The notes: a model not told the origin generated them from the sequence alone. A DNA stretch of 52,675 nt from Natroniella acetigena (GCF_023227745.1 NZ_JALKBX010000012.1:1-52675); one strand, 5' to 3'; counted from the stretch's first letter, positions 41,597-51,385 are shown. Numbers and translations: made by a program.

Positions 41597-42074
41597 TAGT
41601 TTAAGTGACAAGTTACTAAAAATTTATAGTAAGTATGCGAGCAATTACAATCAACTACTGAAACTTAGTAAGAAACAGAGAAAGATTTTAGCTGCTGAAG
41701 AGGTCGATTTAGAAGAATTGGAGAATATTTTAGAGGTTAAGGCTGAACTGCTTTCTAAGGTAGATCTGTTGGAAGAAGAGTTACTTCCTTGTCGGGAAGA
41801 GTTGATTGAAAGTTTAGGACTAGATAGTAGTAATTGGTTAAGGCAATTTTTACAGCAAGGTGCTGCTTCTGCAGAGTTAAAGCAGGAGGTAGCTGAACTA
41901 AGTGATCTAATAAGCGAACTTAAAGAGTTAGAGCAGGAGAATCAAGGGTTGATCAATCAGAAGCAAGAAGGTTTAGCACAAGAGATTAGAAAGATCAGGC
42001 AAGGAGCAAAGGTCAATAAGTCTTATCAACAACAAGTACGGGTTCATTCGACGTATATTGATGATAGGAGCTGA
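41586..42074 (+). CDS. FlgN/FliT-like coiled-coil flagellar chaperone
   Basis: 162 aa with a probable TTG start 9 nt after GGAG, overlapping the end of fliS. Predicted long helices (SKKQRKILAAEEVDLEELENILEVKAELL; LKQEVAELSDLISELKELEQENQGL) resemble FlgN/FliT-type export chaperones. Position after fliS suggests a FliD- or HAP-binding role. Sequence alone does not settle which. Confidence 0.65.
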   Translation: MKANSLSDKLLKIYSKYASNYNQLLKLSKKQRKILAAEEVDLEELENILEVKAELLSKVDLLEEELLPCREELIESLGLDSSNWLRQFLQQGAASAELKQEVAELSDLISELKELEQENQGLINQKQEGLAQEIRKIRQGAKVNKSYQQQVRVHSTYIDDRS

Positions 42075-42331
42075 GGGGTCGTGTGTGTGAGTTGTTAGTG
42101 TTAGTGTTAGTGTGAGTGAAAAACATAAGATCAAAGGCGTGTGAGTGATGTATATGAGCTTTTGATTTTCACACACGAACCACACACACTCACACATAGT
42201 GATTTTTAAGGTATTGATTTTCTCCACACACGAACCACACACACTCACACATAGTGATTTTTAAGGTATTGATTTTCTCCACACACGAATCACACACACT
42301 TGACACTAATTCAAAAGGAGGGATATAGAAA
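42075..42331. repeat. fliT-like-flaG spacer: TGTGAG/CTCACA hairpin with 55-bp direct repeat
   Basis: Left arm 42080-42118 (GTGTGAG / TGTTAGT units), an inner GTGTGAGTGATG stretch, then right arms made of CACACACTCACACATAG. A 55-bp block repeats directly (42181-42235 and 42236-42290, one mismatch), so the right arm was recently duplicated. Confidence 0.85.
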
Positions 42332-42712
42332 ATGAGAGTATCAGATGTAAGTAGTACTAATCCAGCTCAGTCTGCAACTCAACAGGGAAGAGGCAAGCAA
42401 GAAGCAACAGTTGATAGAGTAGTCGGTGATCAACAGCTCAGTAATGAATTAGAGAATCATCAAGAGGGTTCTCGGCGGGAAGATTTAAATAGAGAAGAGA
42501 TGGAAGAGGTTGTAGAAGTTCTAAATGATACAGTCCAGTCCTTCCATAAGAACCTAAGTTTTGAAATTCATGAAACGAGCGAACGAGTAATGGGTAAATT
42601 GATTGATATCAGTCAAGACGAAGTAATCAAAGAGTTTCCACCGGAAGAGATGTTAGATACATTAGGTAGGATTAAACAGGCTGTTGGTATGATTATTGAT
42701 GAGAAGATATAG
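42332..42712 (+). CDS. flaG: FlaG/YvyC flagellar protein
   Basis: 126 aa. The C-terminal 65 residues are the FlaG domain (LNDTVQSFHKNLSFEIHETSERVMGKLIDIS, KEFPPEEMLDTLGRIKQAVGMIID). The N-terminus is polar and probably disordered. FlaG influences filament length. AAGGAGGG ribosome-binding site. Adjacent to fliD as in B. subtilis. Confidence 0.93.
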   Translation: MRVSDVSSTNPAQSATQQGRGKQEATVDRVVGDQQLSNELENHQEGSRREDLNREEMEEVVEVLNDTVQSFHKNLSFEIHETSERVMGKLIDISQDEVIKEFPPEEMLDTLGRIKQAVGMIIDEKI

Positions 42713-42832
42713 TGTGTGAGTTGTGTGTGTGAGTGTGAGCAAGGTCAAAATAAATAAGGGTTAAGGTTTTGATTTTAGCATACGACACACAGCACACGAC
42801 ACACGACTTAAAAGACGAAAGGGGCGATGAGT
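42713..42832. repeat. flaG-fliD spacer: GTGTGAG/CACACGA heptamer hairpin
   Basis: Left arm 42713-42740 and right arm 42780-42808 (ACGACACACAGCACACG) are complementary around a 40-bp AT-rich core with TTTTGATTTTAG. Confidence 0.7.
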
Positions 42833-44830
42833 ATGTTTACGTCTTCAATGGGCGGAATGGGTGGCATGTCACAGATTGATAGTATGATTTACCGTATCCT
42901 GGAGGCCGAGCAAGAACCCCTGTTTAATATGCATGATCAAACAGTGGAGCTTGACAATCAGATTAAAGCTTACCAAGATATTAATACTAAGTTGGATACT
43001 TTTAAGAAGGAAGCAGCGAAGATTGATGCAGCTACCTTTGGTTCTGTGGCAGAGAGTTCAAATGATAAGCTAGTGACTGCTGAAGTCGATAGTGATATTA
43101 GCTCGATCAGTTATGAAGTTGAGGTTGAACAATTAGCACAAAGCCAGAGGTTGGTCTCAACTGCTGATAATAGAGTAGATGGGTGGGAAGATTCTAGTGG
43201 TAAATTCCATCTGAGAACAGAGAATAATATCGGCTTTGAAGTAGTAATTGATAATGATGAAGATGAGGAATTAGAATTAACAGATATAGCTGCAGCTATT
43301 AATCGAGCTGAAGGAAATGATGACCTAGTTCAAGCAGTCGTGATTGAAGATAATCTAATGCTTGAGGTAGGAGAAAGTAATACCGACTTAGTAGTTGAAG
43401 ATGGAGATGGTATCTTAGAGAGTTTGGGTATTTTAGAAGATGAAGATACTAAATTTGAAATCAATACTTCAACAATACAATTTAATGATCCAGAAGATTT
43501 AGGTGATGGAACTTTAACTGTTACAATTGATGGAGAAGATCATGAAATAGATTTAGGAGATCTAGCTGATATTGATGAGTTGCGTACAGAGCTTGAAAGC
43601 AAGGTTGTTGATGAAGATACTATGGTTGAGTTGACTGATGATAACCAGATAGTAATTAATTCTCATGAAGAGATTGATGTAACAGGTTCTGGTGATTTTA
43701 CAGTGGAGTCTGATACTAGAGAAAATCATCTATTAGACTTAACAGATGAGACTGATGATAGATTATTGAGAAAGGCTCAAGGTTCAATTGCTAAGATCAA
43801 TGGTCTGACTGTAGAAGCAGATAGCAATCAACTAGATGAAGCAGTCGAGGGAGTTACCTTCCATCTACATCAAGAGACACCAGAAGATGAAGGGCCAACG
43901 ACTATCGATGTTGAGATCGATAAAGAAGGAATTAAAGAAGCAATTGAAGACTTTGTGGAAGGCTATAATGAGCTAGTTGATCTGATGGATTTGTATAGTA
44001 ATCCCCGCAGGACAAGTGATACTAAAGAGCTTGATGATGAGGATGAAGGTGCTGAGGAAGTAATCGAGGGTGGTATCTTACAAGGTGAGTCACAGTTGAG
44101 AAATTTACAATCTAGATTGTATAATAGTGTGATTATGCCTGTAGATGATGTAGGAGTTGACGGACAAACTAGAAGTCTATCCCAGTTTGGGATTCAACTT
44201 CAAGATGATGGAAGGTTAGAGATTGAAGATAGCAGAAGCTGGGGCCAAACCCTTGATGATGCGATTGAGAATAATCTGGATGAACTAAGAGAGTTATTTA
44301 CGAGAGAATCTGTTGATTATATAGGCCAGGAAGATCTGGAAGATGTATTAGGGCAGAATACCTTTACTCTGGAAGTCGATGGTGAAGAGCAGACGGTTGA
44401 AGCTGATGGTGGTAGCTTTGGTGATTTAGAATCATTAATTGCTGCTATTAATGATAATGAGGATGGAATCAGTAGAGTGATCGCTCGTGAAGGGGATAAT
44501 GGTAGGTTAAACTTCATCTCCTATAGAAATCTTTCTGATCCAGATGGTTTCGTTCAACAAGAGAGTCCAGGGATTATAGAACGGATTGAAAATAATATAG
44601 AAGCTGCTACTGATAGATTCAGTGGATATATTGGAGAAGAAGGTGGCAGAACTGGTCGAATTCCAACTTTAGAGAATGAGATTGATCGGATTAATGATAA
44701 TATCGAACGTGGGTTGGAGAGGTTAGAAGCTCGAGAAGATAGTCTGCGGCAGCAGTTTATGCGGATGGAGCAGATAACGGCTGAAATGCAGAGTCAGATG
44801 CAGCGAATTGGGGCTTTTGGATTGTTTTAA
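42833..44830 (+). CDS. fliD: Flagellar filament cap protein FliD (copy 1)
   Basis: 665 aa from ATG 42833, eight nt after AAAGGGG; the ATG at 42827 is two nt from that site. N-terminal FliD domain (SQIDSMIYRILEAEQEPLFNM, IKAYQDINTKLDTFKKEA, EVEQLAQSQRLVS) and C-terminal domain (PTLENEIDRINDNIERGLERLEAREDSLRQQFMRMEQITAEMQSQ). The central region is very acidic. It caps the filament and folds flagellin. A second fliD follows. Confidence 0.93.
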   Translation: MFTSSMGGMGGMSQIDSMIYRILEAEQEPLFNMHDQTVELDNQIKAYQDINTKLDTFKKEAAKIDAATFGSVAESSNDKLVTAEVDSDISSISYEVEVEQLAQSQRLVSTADNRVDGWEDSSGKFHLRTENNIGFEVVIDNDEDEELELTDIAAAINRAEGNDDLVQAVVIEDNLMLEVGESNTDLVVEDGDGILESLGILEDEDTKFEINTSTIQFNDPEDLGDGTLTVTIDGEDHEIDLGDLADIDELRTELESKVVDEDTMVELTDDNQIVINSHEEIDVTGSGDFTVESDTRENHLLDLTDETDDRLLRKAQGSIAKINGLTVEADSNQLDEAVEGVTFHLHQETPEDEGPTTIDVEIDKEGIKEAIEDFVEGYNELVDLMDLYSNPRRTSDTKELDDEDEGAEEVIEGGILQGESQLRNLQSRLYNSVIMPVDDVGVDGQTRSLSQFGIQLQDDGRLEIEDSRSWGQTLDDAIENNLDELRELFTRESVDYIGQEDLEDVLGQNTFTLEVDGEEQTVEADGGSFGDLESLIAAINDNEDGISRVIAREGDNGRLNFISYRNLSDPDGFVQQESPGIIERIENNIEAATDRFSGYIGEEGGRTGRIPTLENEIDRINDNIERGLERLEAREDSLRQQFMRMEQITAEMQSQMQRIGAFGLF

Positions 44831-45064
44831 AGTTTATAGGAATTAGGAATTAGGAAAGTTCAAAACCATTGTCAAATTGATGATGGTTTTTTGTTTTTAG
44901 CTATGAGCTTTGAGTCATGAGCGTGAGCTAGTTCAAAGTCATAAAATCAAAATCATAAATTTTATGAAAAGGAATGGTTTTTCATTTTAAGGCTTTGAAT
45001 GTCAAGGTTGTAGCACATAGCACAAGACAGATGACACACAGCACATTAAAAGGAGGCGATAAAG
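44831..45064. repeat. fliD1-fliD2 spacer: heptamer arms
   Basis: Left stretches 44836-44858 (AGGAATT) and 44901-44935 (GAGCTTTGAGTCATGAGCGTGAG); right arm 45010-45050 (GCACATA / GCACAAG / ACACACA / GCACATT). AAAGTCATAAAATCAAAATCA lies between. Confidence 0.65.
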
Positions 45065-47086
45065 ATGGTAATGGGAGCAGGCGGTATCGGTGGTATGGAT
45101 ATTGATGGAATGATATATCAAATCATGGAGGCTGAACAGGAGCCGATCATGAATCAATATCAGCAGACGGAAGAAGTTAATCAACAGATTGAGGCTTATC
45201 AGGATATCAATAGTAAACTTGATACCTTCAAGCGAGATGCAGCAAGTATAGATGCAGACACCTTTGGGGCTGTAGCTGAAAGTTCAGATGAAGATGTAGT
45301 AACGGCTGAAGCTGACAGTGATGTTGATTCGGCTAGTTATGATGTTGAGGTTGAGCAGTTGGCACAGAAGCAGCGAATAGTTGCAACTGGGGATGTTGAT
45401 CCTAGTGATTTAAGTGGTGGTGAGTTTCATCTTAGAATAGAGGATGATATTGGATTTGGGGTTTATTTGGATGATGATGTAGAAGAGTTATCTGATATAG
45501 CTTCTGCTATCAATAATGCTAAAGGAAATGATGATTTAGTCCAAGCTACAGTAATCGAAGATAATCTAGTTTTAGAGGTAAGTGATAGTAATACGGATTT
45601 AATAGTGGAAGATGGAGAAGATGTACATGATGAGAAAGGGGTATTAGAAAATTTAGGTATTTTAGATCTTGATGATGATTCTGATATCTATAATAGATCG
45701 ACAATAGAACTTGGTGATGACTTGGGAGATGAAGGTGGAACTTTAGAGATTGAAGTAGCTGAAGAGTTATATGAGGTAGATATAGAGGAAGGGGATTCTG
45801 CTGAAGACCTAGCTTCAGCTATTGAAGCCGAGATTGGTGATGAAGATACTGCTGTTGAATTGGATGCAGCTGATGATATAGTGATTACTTCTGAAGAAGA
45901 TATTGAAACTGAGGAAAAAGGTAATACAGGGATTGCTGGGATTGATGGGGTTACTGATGGCGAAAGTAATTACGTGTTAGATTCAGAAGAATTGACTGAC
46001 TATGATGATGGAGGAAGGTTATTACAGAAATCTCAGGGAGCAGAAGCCTACATTAATGGTTTAGAAGTAACTTCAGATGATAATACACTAGATGATGCTG
46101 TTGATGGTGTTACTTTTGATCTGCAGCAGGATACAGGATCAGCAACAATTGATGTAGATACTGATACTGAAGGGATTAGAGAAGAAATTGAAGGATTTGT
46201 AGAAAGTTATAACTCAGTAATTGATATGATAGATCTTTATACCAATCCCCAACGAACAGAAGAGGGAGAAGAGCTTGATGAAGAAGGAGCTGAAGAGGTG
46301 ATTGAAGGTGGTATCTTGCAGGGGGAATCACAGTTACGCACCTTACAGTCTCAGCTTCATAATAGTGTAGTTATGCCGGTTGATGATATAGGTGAAGATG
46401 GAGAGGAGATGACCCTATCTCAATTTGGGATTCAGGTACAAGATGATGGTCGCTTAGAGATAGATGAAGCAGGGAGAGGCTGGGGCCAAACCCTTGATGA
46501 AGCAATCGAGAATGATTTGGATGAGTTGCGTGAAGTCTTTGCTAGAGAGTCTGCTAATACTATAGAAGGTGAAGATTTAGATAAAATATTGGATGAAGGT
46601 GAATTTACTTTAGAAGTTAGTGGTGAAGAAAGTACTGTTTCTGCTGATAATGGTAGTTTTGATGAATTAGATTCATTGATTGAAGCTATTAATGATAGTG
46701 ATGATGGAATCAGTCGAGTGATTGCTAGCGAAGATGATAATGGAAATTTAGAGTTGACCTCTTTTAGAGAGTTGGAGCATGGTGCTCTGCAAGAGCAGAT
46801 GCCTGGAATAGCAGATCGAGTAGAAGGCACTGTAGAAGCAGCGGTTGGATCTCAATTTGGCTCTCAGCCTGGTTATATTGGTGAACCTGGTGGTGATGTA
46901 GGGCGAATTCCGACATTAGAGAATGAGATAGACCGGATTAATGAGAATATTGAACGAGATTTAGATAGATTAGAATCGCGTGAGGATAGTCTGCGGGCTC
47001 AATTTACTAGAATGCAACAAGCAACAGCAGAAATGCAGGCTCAACAACAGCAGATGGCTTCGCAGATCGGTACATTAGGAATATAA
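45065..47086 (+). CDS. fliD: Flagellar filament cap protein FliD (copy 2)
   Basis: 673 aa, ATG eight nt after AGGAGG. Clear paralogue of copy 1: EVNQQIEAYQDINSKLDTFKRDA, GVLENLGILDLDDDSD, EEVIEGGILQGESQLRTLQSQL, and GRIPTLENEIDRINENIERDLDRLESREDSLRAQF. The variable middle is even richer in Asp/Glu. Tandem duplication suggests two caps or heteromeric caps; which one is used is unknown. Confidence 0.93.
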   Translation: MVMGAGGIGGMDIDGMIYQIMEAEQEPIMNQYQQTEEVNQQIEAYQDINSKLDTFKRDAASIDADTFGAVAESSDEDVVTAEADSDVDSASYDVEVEQLAQKQRIVATGDVDPSDLSGGEFHLRIEDDIGFGVYLDDDVEELSDIASAINNAKGNDDLVQATVIEDNLVLEVSDSNTDLIVEDGEDVHDEKGVLENLGILDLDDDSDIYNRSTIELGDDLGDEGGTLEIEVAEELYEVDIEEGDSAEDLASAIEAEIGDEDTAVELDAADDIVITSEEDIETEEKGNTGIAGIDGVTDGESNYVLDSEELTDYDDGGRLLQKSQGAEAYINGLEVTSDDNTLDDAVDGVTFDLQQDTGSATIDVDTDTEGIREEIEGFVESYNSVIDMIDLYTNPQRTEEGEELDEEGAEEVIEGGILQGESQLRTLQSQLHNSVVMPVDDIGEDGEEMTLSQFGIQVQDDGRLEIDEAGRGWGQTLDEAIENDLDELREVFARESANTIEGEDLDKILDEGEFTLEVSGEESTVSADNGSFDELDSLIEAINDSDDGISRVIASEDDNGNLELTSFRELEHGALQEQMPGIADRVEGTVEAAVGSQFGSQPGYIGEPGGDVGRIPTLENEIDRINENIERDLDRLESREDSLRAQFTRMQQATAEMQAQQQQMASQIGTLGI

Positions 47087-47409
47087 ATAGAGGAATAATC
47101 AGGAACAAGGAACTAGGAATAAGGAATTAGTTGAGGGAAAAAGCAAGAAATAAATGTACAATGTACAGTAAAAAATCAAGTAATAAAGAGTAGTTGAAAA
47201 TCTAAGAGCGGCTTTTTCATCATTAATAGTTCAAGGAACTTGAAGGATAAGAGCATGAACTTAAAAAACAAATTATAAATTATTATTTGTAGGGGCACGA
47301 GACATCGTGTCTCTATTTTCATTTTTAAATAAAATAGGTTATAATATACTTATAAGGTAGTAAATAGAGTTAATAGTTGAAAAAATTAAATACTAGAAAG
47401 GAAGATAAT
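47087..47409. repeat. 323-bp spacer after fliD2
   Basis: Heptamers 47100-47132 (AGGAACA / AGGAACT / AGGAATA / AGGAATT) and 47152-47170 (ATGTACA); a minus-strand copy of the AAAAGCCGCTCTTAGATTTT element (47198-47222); a hairpin GAGACA-TCG-TGTCTC (47301-47315) in a TGTAGGGGCACG context, of the REP-like type common in bacterial spacers and possibly the fliD terminator. Confidence 0.6.
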
Positions 47410-48380
47410 ATGAAAGAAGAACTATTAGATCCTAAAGTAGATTTTGTCTTTAAGAAGATATTTGGATTAGATAGGCTAAAGAACAATTAAGTGATTTAGC
47501 CATCACGGAAAGTCCTGAAAGGACTTGTAGGGAGAAGAGACCAAATATCTTGATTGCATTTCTAAATGCTGTATTTAAAACTAAGGGTACAGAAAAGGAG
47601 ATAGTAGAGGTAAAGATAGATAATGCTGAAATCAATAAAGACTGGGATGAAGATAAATTATCCCGTTTAGATGTCAAAGCAACTGCTAATAATAATACAA
47701 AGATAAATGTAGAGATTCAGCTAAAAAATCAATACAATATGAAAAGGAGAAGCTTATATTACTGGTCGAAACTATATTCATCACAACTGAAAAAAGGTCA
47801 AAAATATAGAACATTAAACAAGACAGTAGCAATTAATATCTTGAATTTTGATTATCTAAAAGAAATGGATAAGTATCATAATTGTTTTTTGCTCAAAGAA
47901 AAAGAGACTAATCAAGTATTAACAGACTTAGAAGAGATACACTTCATAGAATTAACAAAAATAGATGAAAGTAAGTACCAAGATAAGGATAAGATAGATA
48001 ATGACTTGCTGCCGTGGCTATTGTTTCTAAAAAATCCAAAGAGTGAGGTGGTAAAGATGATAGAGGAGAAAGTAAAAGAATTGAAGGAAGCTGCTGAGAC
48101 TTTGGAAGTATTGAGCCAGGATGAAGAGACTAGGGAATTGTATGAGGCAAGACAGAAAGCAATTCATGATCATGTAAGTAATATGGAAGAGGCAAAAAGA
48201 GAGGGTAAGAAAGAACAATTACAGGAAACAATATTTAAGTTGCTAAGCAGAAAAATAGGTGAGCTACCTAAAGAATACAAACAAAGCTTAAAAGAACTTG
48301 AGAAGGATGAACTAGAAATAGTGATAGATGCTATATTTGATATAGAGAAGCTAGATGACATAGACAAATATTTGAACTAA
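47410..48380 (+). pseudogene. Frameshifted Rpn/YhgA-like PD-(D/E)XK nuclease (transposase-family) gene
   Basis: The start MKEELLDPKVDFVFKKIFGL (from ATG 47410) matches this family, but its frame ends at TAA 47488. The rest (PNILIAFLNAVFKTKG ... NVEIQLKNQYNMKRRSLYYWSKL ... VAINILNFDYL) lies in another frame, open from about 47475 to 48380, so one frameshift falls near 47461-47475. The family is a recombination-promoting nuclease, frequent in Halanaerobiales-like genomes. C-terminal region is a normal coiled-coil tail (EEAKREGKKEQLQETIFKLLSRKIG). A hairpin AAGTCC-TGAAA-GGACTT lies just after the break. Confidence 0.8.
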
Positions 48381-48906
48381 GAGTTAATCTAAAATTAGTA
48401 ATCCTAAAGTTGCGGCTAACGTGGCTATTTCAGCTAGATAGCAAGCAGAGGCCTGTCCACTTCAAAAAGTCATAATGACAGTTAAATAGGCAAAAAAACT
48501 AAGCAGACTGGACTGGATTTTAGCAATATAATTCAGTCTGATCTGTTTTTTACTACTTGCTATTGAATTTTAGTACTTGCATAGAATTTTAGGCATGACA
48601 AAATATCCTTTCAGATGAAATGATTTTCAGAAGTTGGTCTTCGTGTCTCTGGTAAATATTTTGCTATAGTATTTGCTGTTGGAGCATCGATAACATATAG
48701 TTTCATTTTTGAAAACTCACCGCATTATCTTAGTAATGCAGTAATTTGCAGTTAATAGTTAAGAATTGAAAATCTTAAAAGGTTTTATGTTCTTGAATTT
48801 ACTAAGGATTAAAAGTAAGTTTTGCATTGACCTACTTTTAATGTTAATTGAAATACGATATAATAATGGTAGAACAAGGGAATTCTAACTAGGAGGAGAG
48901 AGGATA
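48381..48906. other. 526-bp spacer with hairpin terminator and possible gene remnant
   Basis: Imperfect hairpin 48501-48555 (AGCAGACTGGACTGGAT against ATTCAGTCTGATCTG then TTTTTT), a terminator for the nuclease gene. On the minus strand 48611-48706 encodes a 31-aa fragment (KLYVIDAPTANTIAKYLPET) of unknown origin. Weak heptamers near 48750-48765 (GCAGTTAATAGTTAAG). TATAAT at 48860 lacks a well-placed -35. Confidence 0.45.
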
Positions 48907-50607
48907 ATGGGGAGAATACCATATGGGATTAGTAATTTTAAAAAACTAAGGCAAAATGACTATTTATATATAGACAAAACTGATTATATAGAAGTATTAG
49001 AAGGTTATGGTGAGCCATATATCTTCTTTTTGCGACCGCGGCGATTTGGGAAGAGCTTATTTTTATCTACCCTAGAGCATTATTATGATCTTAACAATAA
49101 AGATAAATTTGATCAGTTATTTGGTAAATTGTATATTGGGCAGAATAAGACCGACTTAGCTAACAGTTATCATATATTGAAATTTGATTTTTCAGGGATC
49201 AATACTGCAACTAAAGAACAATTATTAGAAGGTTTTAGAAAAACTGTTTTGAAAGCATTAAAGAAATTTATGGATCAGTATGATTTGAATTTTGATTATG
49301 ATCAGACTGGTATGCCATCAGAAATATTCAATTCATTTTTAGGAAGAGTTAAATTCAAAGTTGATAATAAAATTTATGTCTTAATTGATGAGTATGATCA
49401 CTTTGCTAATGAGTTATTAAGTTTTCAAGTCGATACTTTTGAAGAGACAATAAGCAAGACAGGATTTGTTCGCAAATGGTATGAGATTTTAAAACAAGGG
49501 ACTGCTGATGGGATAGTAGATCGGATCTTTGCTACAGGTGTCAGTCCAATCACCTTAGATAGTCTGACCAGTGGTTTTAATATCGCTTCGAATGTAACTA
49601 GAGATAAAGGGTTAAATCAAATGATGGGTTTTAGTACAACAGAAGTTGGGCTTTTAATCGATAAATTAATAGAGCAACCTGATAAAGGTTTACTTGAAAA
49701 GTTAAAGAGGTATTATAACGGTTATTTATTCAATCAAGATGCAACTGAGCGAGTATTTAATAGTGACATGGTCTTATATTACTTTAATAGTTATCAAAAG
49801 AAAGATAGTGAGCCAAATGATCTAATAGACTCTAATATTTCGAGTGATTATGCTAAGATAAGAAAGTTGTTTACCTTAAAGAATAAAAAGAGAAATTATA
49901 AGATATTAGAAAGTGTTTTAGATGGGGAGTTACAACAGACTGCAATCACTACAGAATTCAGTTTAGCTAAAGAGTTTACTGCAGAGGACTTTTTATCATT
50001 ATTATTTTATTTAGGTTTTTTGACTATAGATAGCTCACTTTTGAATTTAGTGAATTTGCGAGTACCTAATTATGCAATCAAGGAGCTTTATTTTGATTTT
50101 TTTGCTAAGATTATAAAAGATGAAGCAGATTATGAGATTGAAACGATTGAGATCAAAAAGAGTATTATTAAGTTAGCTTTAGAAGGAGAGATAGAAGAAT
50201 TTGTTGAGTTGATAGAAAAGACACTACATCGATTATCTTATCGAGATTATATGGACTTTGATGAGAAGTATATTAAATTGATTATGCTAAGCTATCTAAT
50301 GTTGAGTCGGGTCTATTATGTTAAGAGTGAGTATGAGGTGGAAGATGGTTACATCGATATAGCTTTCTTTGAGCGAAGTGGAATTGAGCCTAATTATGAA
50401 GGATTAATTGAGCTTAAATATATTAAAAAGAGTAGCTATGAAGATAGAGGTGAAGAGATCGTTGTAGAGAAGTTAGCAGAAGCTAAAGAGCAGCTCATAA
50501 AGTATAAGAAGGCAGATGAATTAAGAGAGCGGGAGAGCTTAAAGAAATGGGCGTTGGTCTTTGTAGGAGATAAATGTATGGAGTGTAAAGCATTGAATAA
50601 TGGATAG
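48907..50607 (+). CDS. AAA-ATPase-like / PD-(D/E)XK nuclease family protein (DUF1703 type)
   Basis: 566 aa, complete. N-terminal AAA-ATPase-like domain with IPYGISNFKKLRQNDYLYIDKT, Walker A variant RPRRFGKSLFLSTLEHYY (43-60), Walker B VLIDEYDHFANELL and GVSPITLDSLTSGFN. C-terminal nuclease-like domain with EVEDGYIDIAFF and GLIELKYIKK (Asp...Glu-x-Lys). These proteins are abundant, mobile-looking genes in anaerobes; molecular role unproven. AGGAGG ribosome-binding site. The C-terminal codons (KALNNG) and stop run into a heptamer onset AAAGCATTGAATAATGG. Confidence 0.9.
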   Translation: MGRIPYGISNFKKLRQNDYLYIDKTDYIEVLEGYGEPYIFFLRPRRFGKSLFLSTLEHYYDLNNKDKFDQLFGKLYIGQNKTDLANSYHILKFDFSGINTATKEQLLEGFRKTVLKALKKFMDQYDLNFDYDQTGMPSEIFNSFLGRVKFKVDNKIYVLIDEYDHFANELLSFQVDTFEETISKTGFVRKWYEILKQGTADGIVDRIFATGVSPITLDSLTSGFNIASNVTRDKGLNQMMGFSTTEVGLLIDKLIEQPDKGLLEKLKRYYNGYLFNQDATERVFNSDMVLYYFNSYQKKDSEPNDLIDSNISSDYAKIRKLFTLKNKKRNYKILESVLDGELQQTAITTEFSLAKEFTAEDFLSLLFYLGFLTIDSSLLNLVNLRVPNYAIKELYFDFFAKIIKDEADYEIETIEIKKSIIKLALEGEIEEFVELIEKTLHRLSYRDYMDFDEKYIKLIMLSYLMLSRVYYVKSEYEVEDGYIDIAFFERSGIEPNYEGLIELKYIKKSSYEDRGEEIVVEKLAEAKEQLIKYKKADELRERESLKKWALVFVGDKCMECKALNNG

Positions 50608-50738
50608 AAAAAATCTTAATATTAATCAAAGCAAGATATAATAAAGGAAGAGATGAGGAAGAATATACTATCTATCATAATCCTGTTTTAGAGTTAAAGA
50701 AAAAAGATGAAAATAATAAAAAATATTACAATAATTAG
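50601..50738 (+). pseudogene. Possible C-terminal gene fragment
   Basis: A 45-codon open stretch without a start codon, beginning right after a TAA in its frame, reads WIEKILILIKARYNKGRDEE then YTIYHNPVLELKKKDENN before TAG. The composition is protein-like, but no ribosome-binding site or ATG supports it; may be the tail of a gene lost beside the AAA-type element. Positions 50739-50918 hold only AT-rich leader sequence with TATAAT near 50852. Confidence 0.3.
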
Positions 50739-50918
50739 TCAGTGAGAGAACTTTTGCTGGCTTTTTTGCTTAAAATGGAGAAAAGAGTAAGGCTGTTAAA
50801 TTGGTTTAGAAGCTACATCATTTGAATTTAGAGTAACATAAGGTATAATATAGTAGTAGAGGGAAGTGGCTTTCAGGAGACGGATAAGAAAATTAGCCAA
50901 GGAAAGGGAGATTTAAAA

Positions 50919-51224
50919 ATGTTACAAGCAGAGAAAGAAAAGATAGAACAGTTGAAGAAGCAGGTTGATCTATATCAAGAGTTAGTAGAGTTAGTAGAGG
51001 AAGAGCAGGAGTTACTAAAGCAGGGCCAACCTACAGCAGAGCTGAAAGATGGACAACGAGAGATCAGAGATGAGATTGCAGGGATTGATCTTAAGTTCAA
51101 TCTTAGTCAAGGGGATAAATTGAAGCTGATGGTCAAGAGTGATGATCAGAAGTTGAAGCAGTTGAAGCCGACACTGCAGAAGCTGTATAGCTTGGAGAAA
51201 GAAAATCAGAGGGTAAAGCAATGA
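50919..51224 (+). CDS. Coiled-coil protein, FliT-like by position
   Basis: 101 aa, predicted all-helical (EKIEQLKKQVDLYQELVELVEEEQELL ... LKQLKPTLQKLYSLEKENQRV). AAAGGGAG ribosome-binding site. In B. subtilis fliT follows fliD/fliS and precedes hpf, which matches this position if the insertions are removed; length is similar to FliT (about 110 aa). Sequence similarity was not testable here. The TGA stop is supplied by the start of a heptamer array. Confidence 0.6.
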   Translation: MLQAEKEKIEQLKKQVDLYQELVELVEEEQELLKQGQPTAELKDGQREIRDEIAGIDLKFNLSQGDKLKLMVKSDDQKLKQLKPTLQKLYSLEKENQRVKQ

Positions 51225-51306
51225 ATATTGAATAATGAATATTGAATATTGAATAATGAATATTGAATAATGAATAATGAATATTGAATAATGAATAATG
51301 AATAGT
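51218..51306. repeat. Near-perfect (ATTGAAT/AATGAAT) heptamer array
   Basis: Eleven to twelve consecutive 7-bp units alternating ATTGAAT and AATGAAT, starting at the stop codon of the upstream gene (AAAGCAATGAATATTG). Confidence 0.92.
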
Positions 51307-51345
51307 TGAGAAACCTAAAAGCAAGTAATAAAAAAATAAAGAAAA

Positions 51346-51380
51346 AGCCTGTTGGTCAATGCTAGCAGGCTATTTTTTTG
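51346..51380 (+). terminator. Terminator before the AbrB/RelE pair
   Basis: AGCCTGTTGG pairs with CTAGCAGGCT (two G-U), then seven T's. Confidence 0.9.
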
Positions 51381-51385
51381 TAAAC

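Noticed and set aside
42080-42300. CRISPR array
   Set aside because: Repeats are contiguous degenerate heptamers and one 55-bp tandem duplication, with no unique spacers and no cas genes.
48611-48706. 31-aa minus-strand ORF in the spacer after the Rpn-type gene
   Set aside because: Protein-like composition but very short, no convincing ribosome-binding site and no recognised family; kept only as a possible remnant in the spacer entry.
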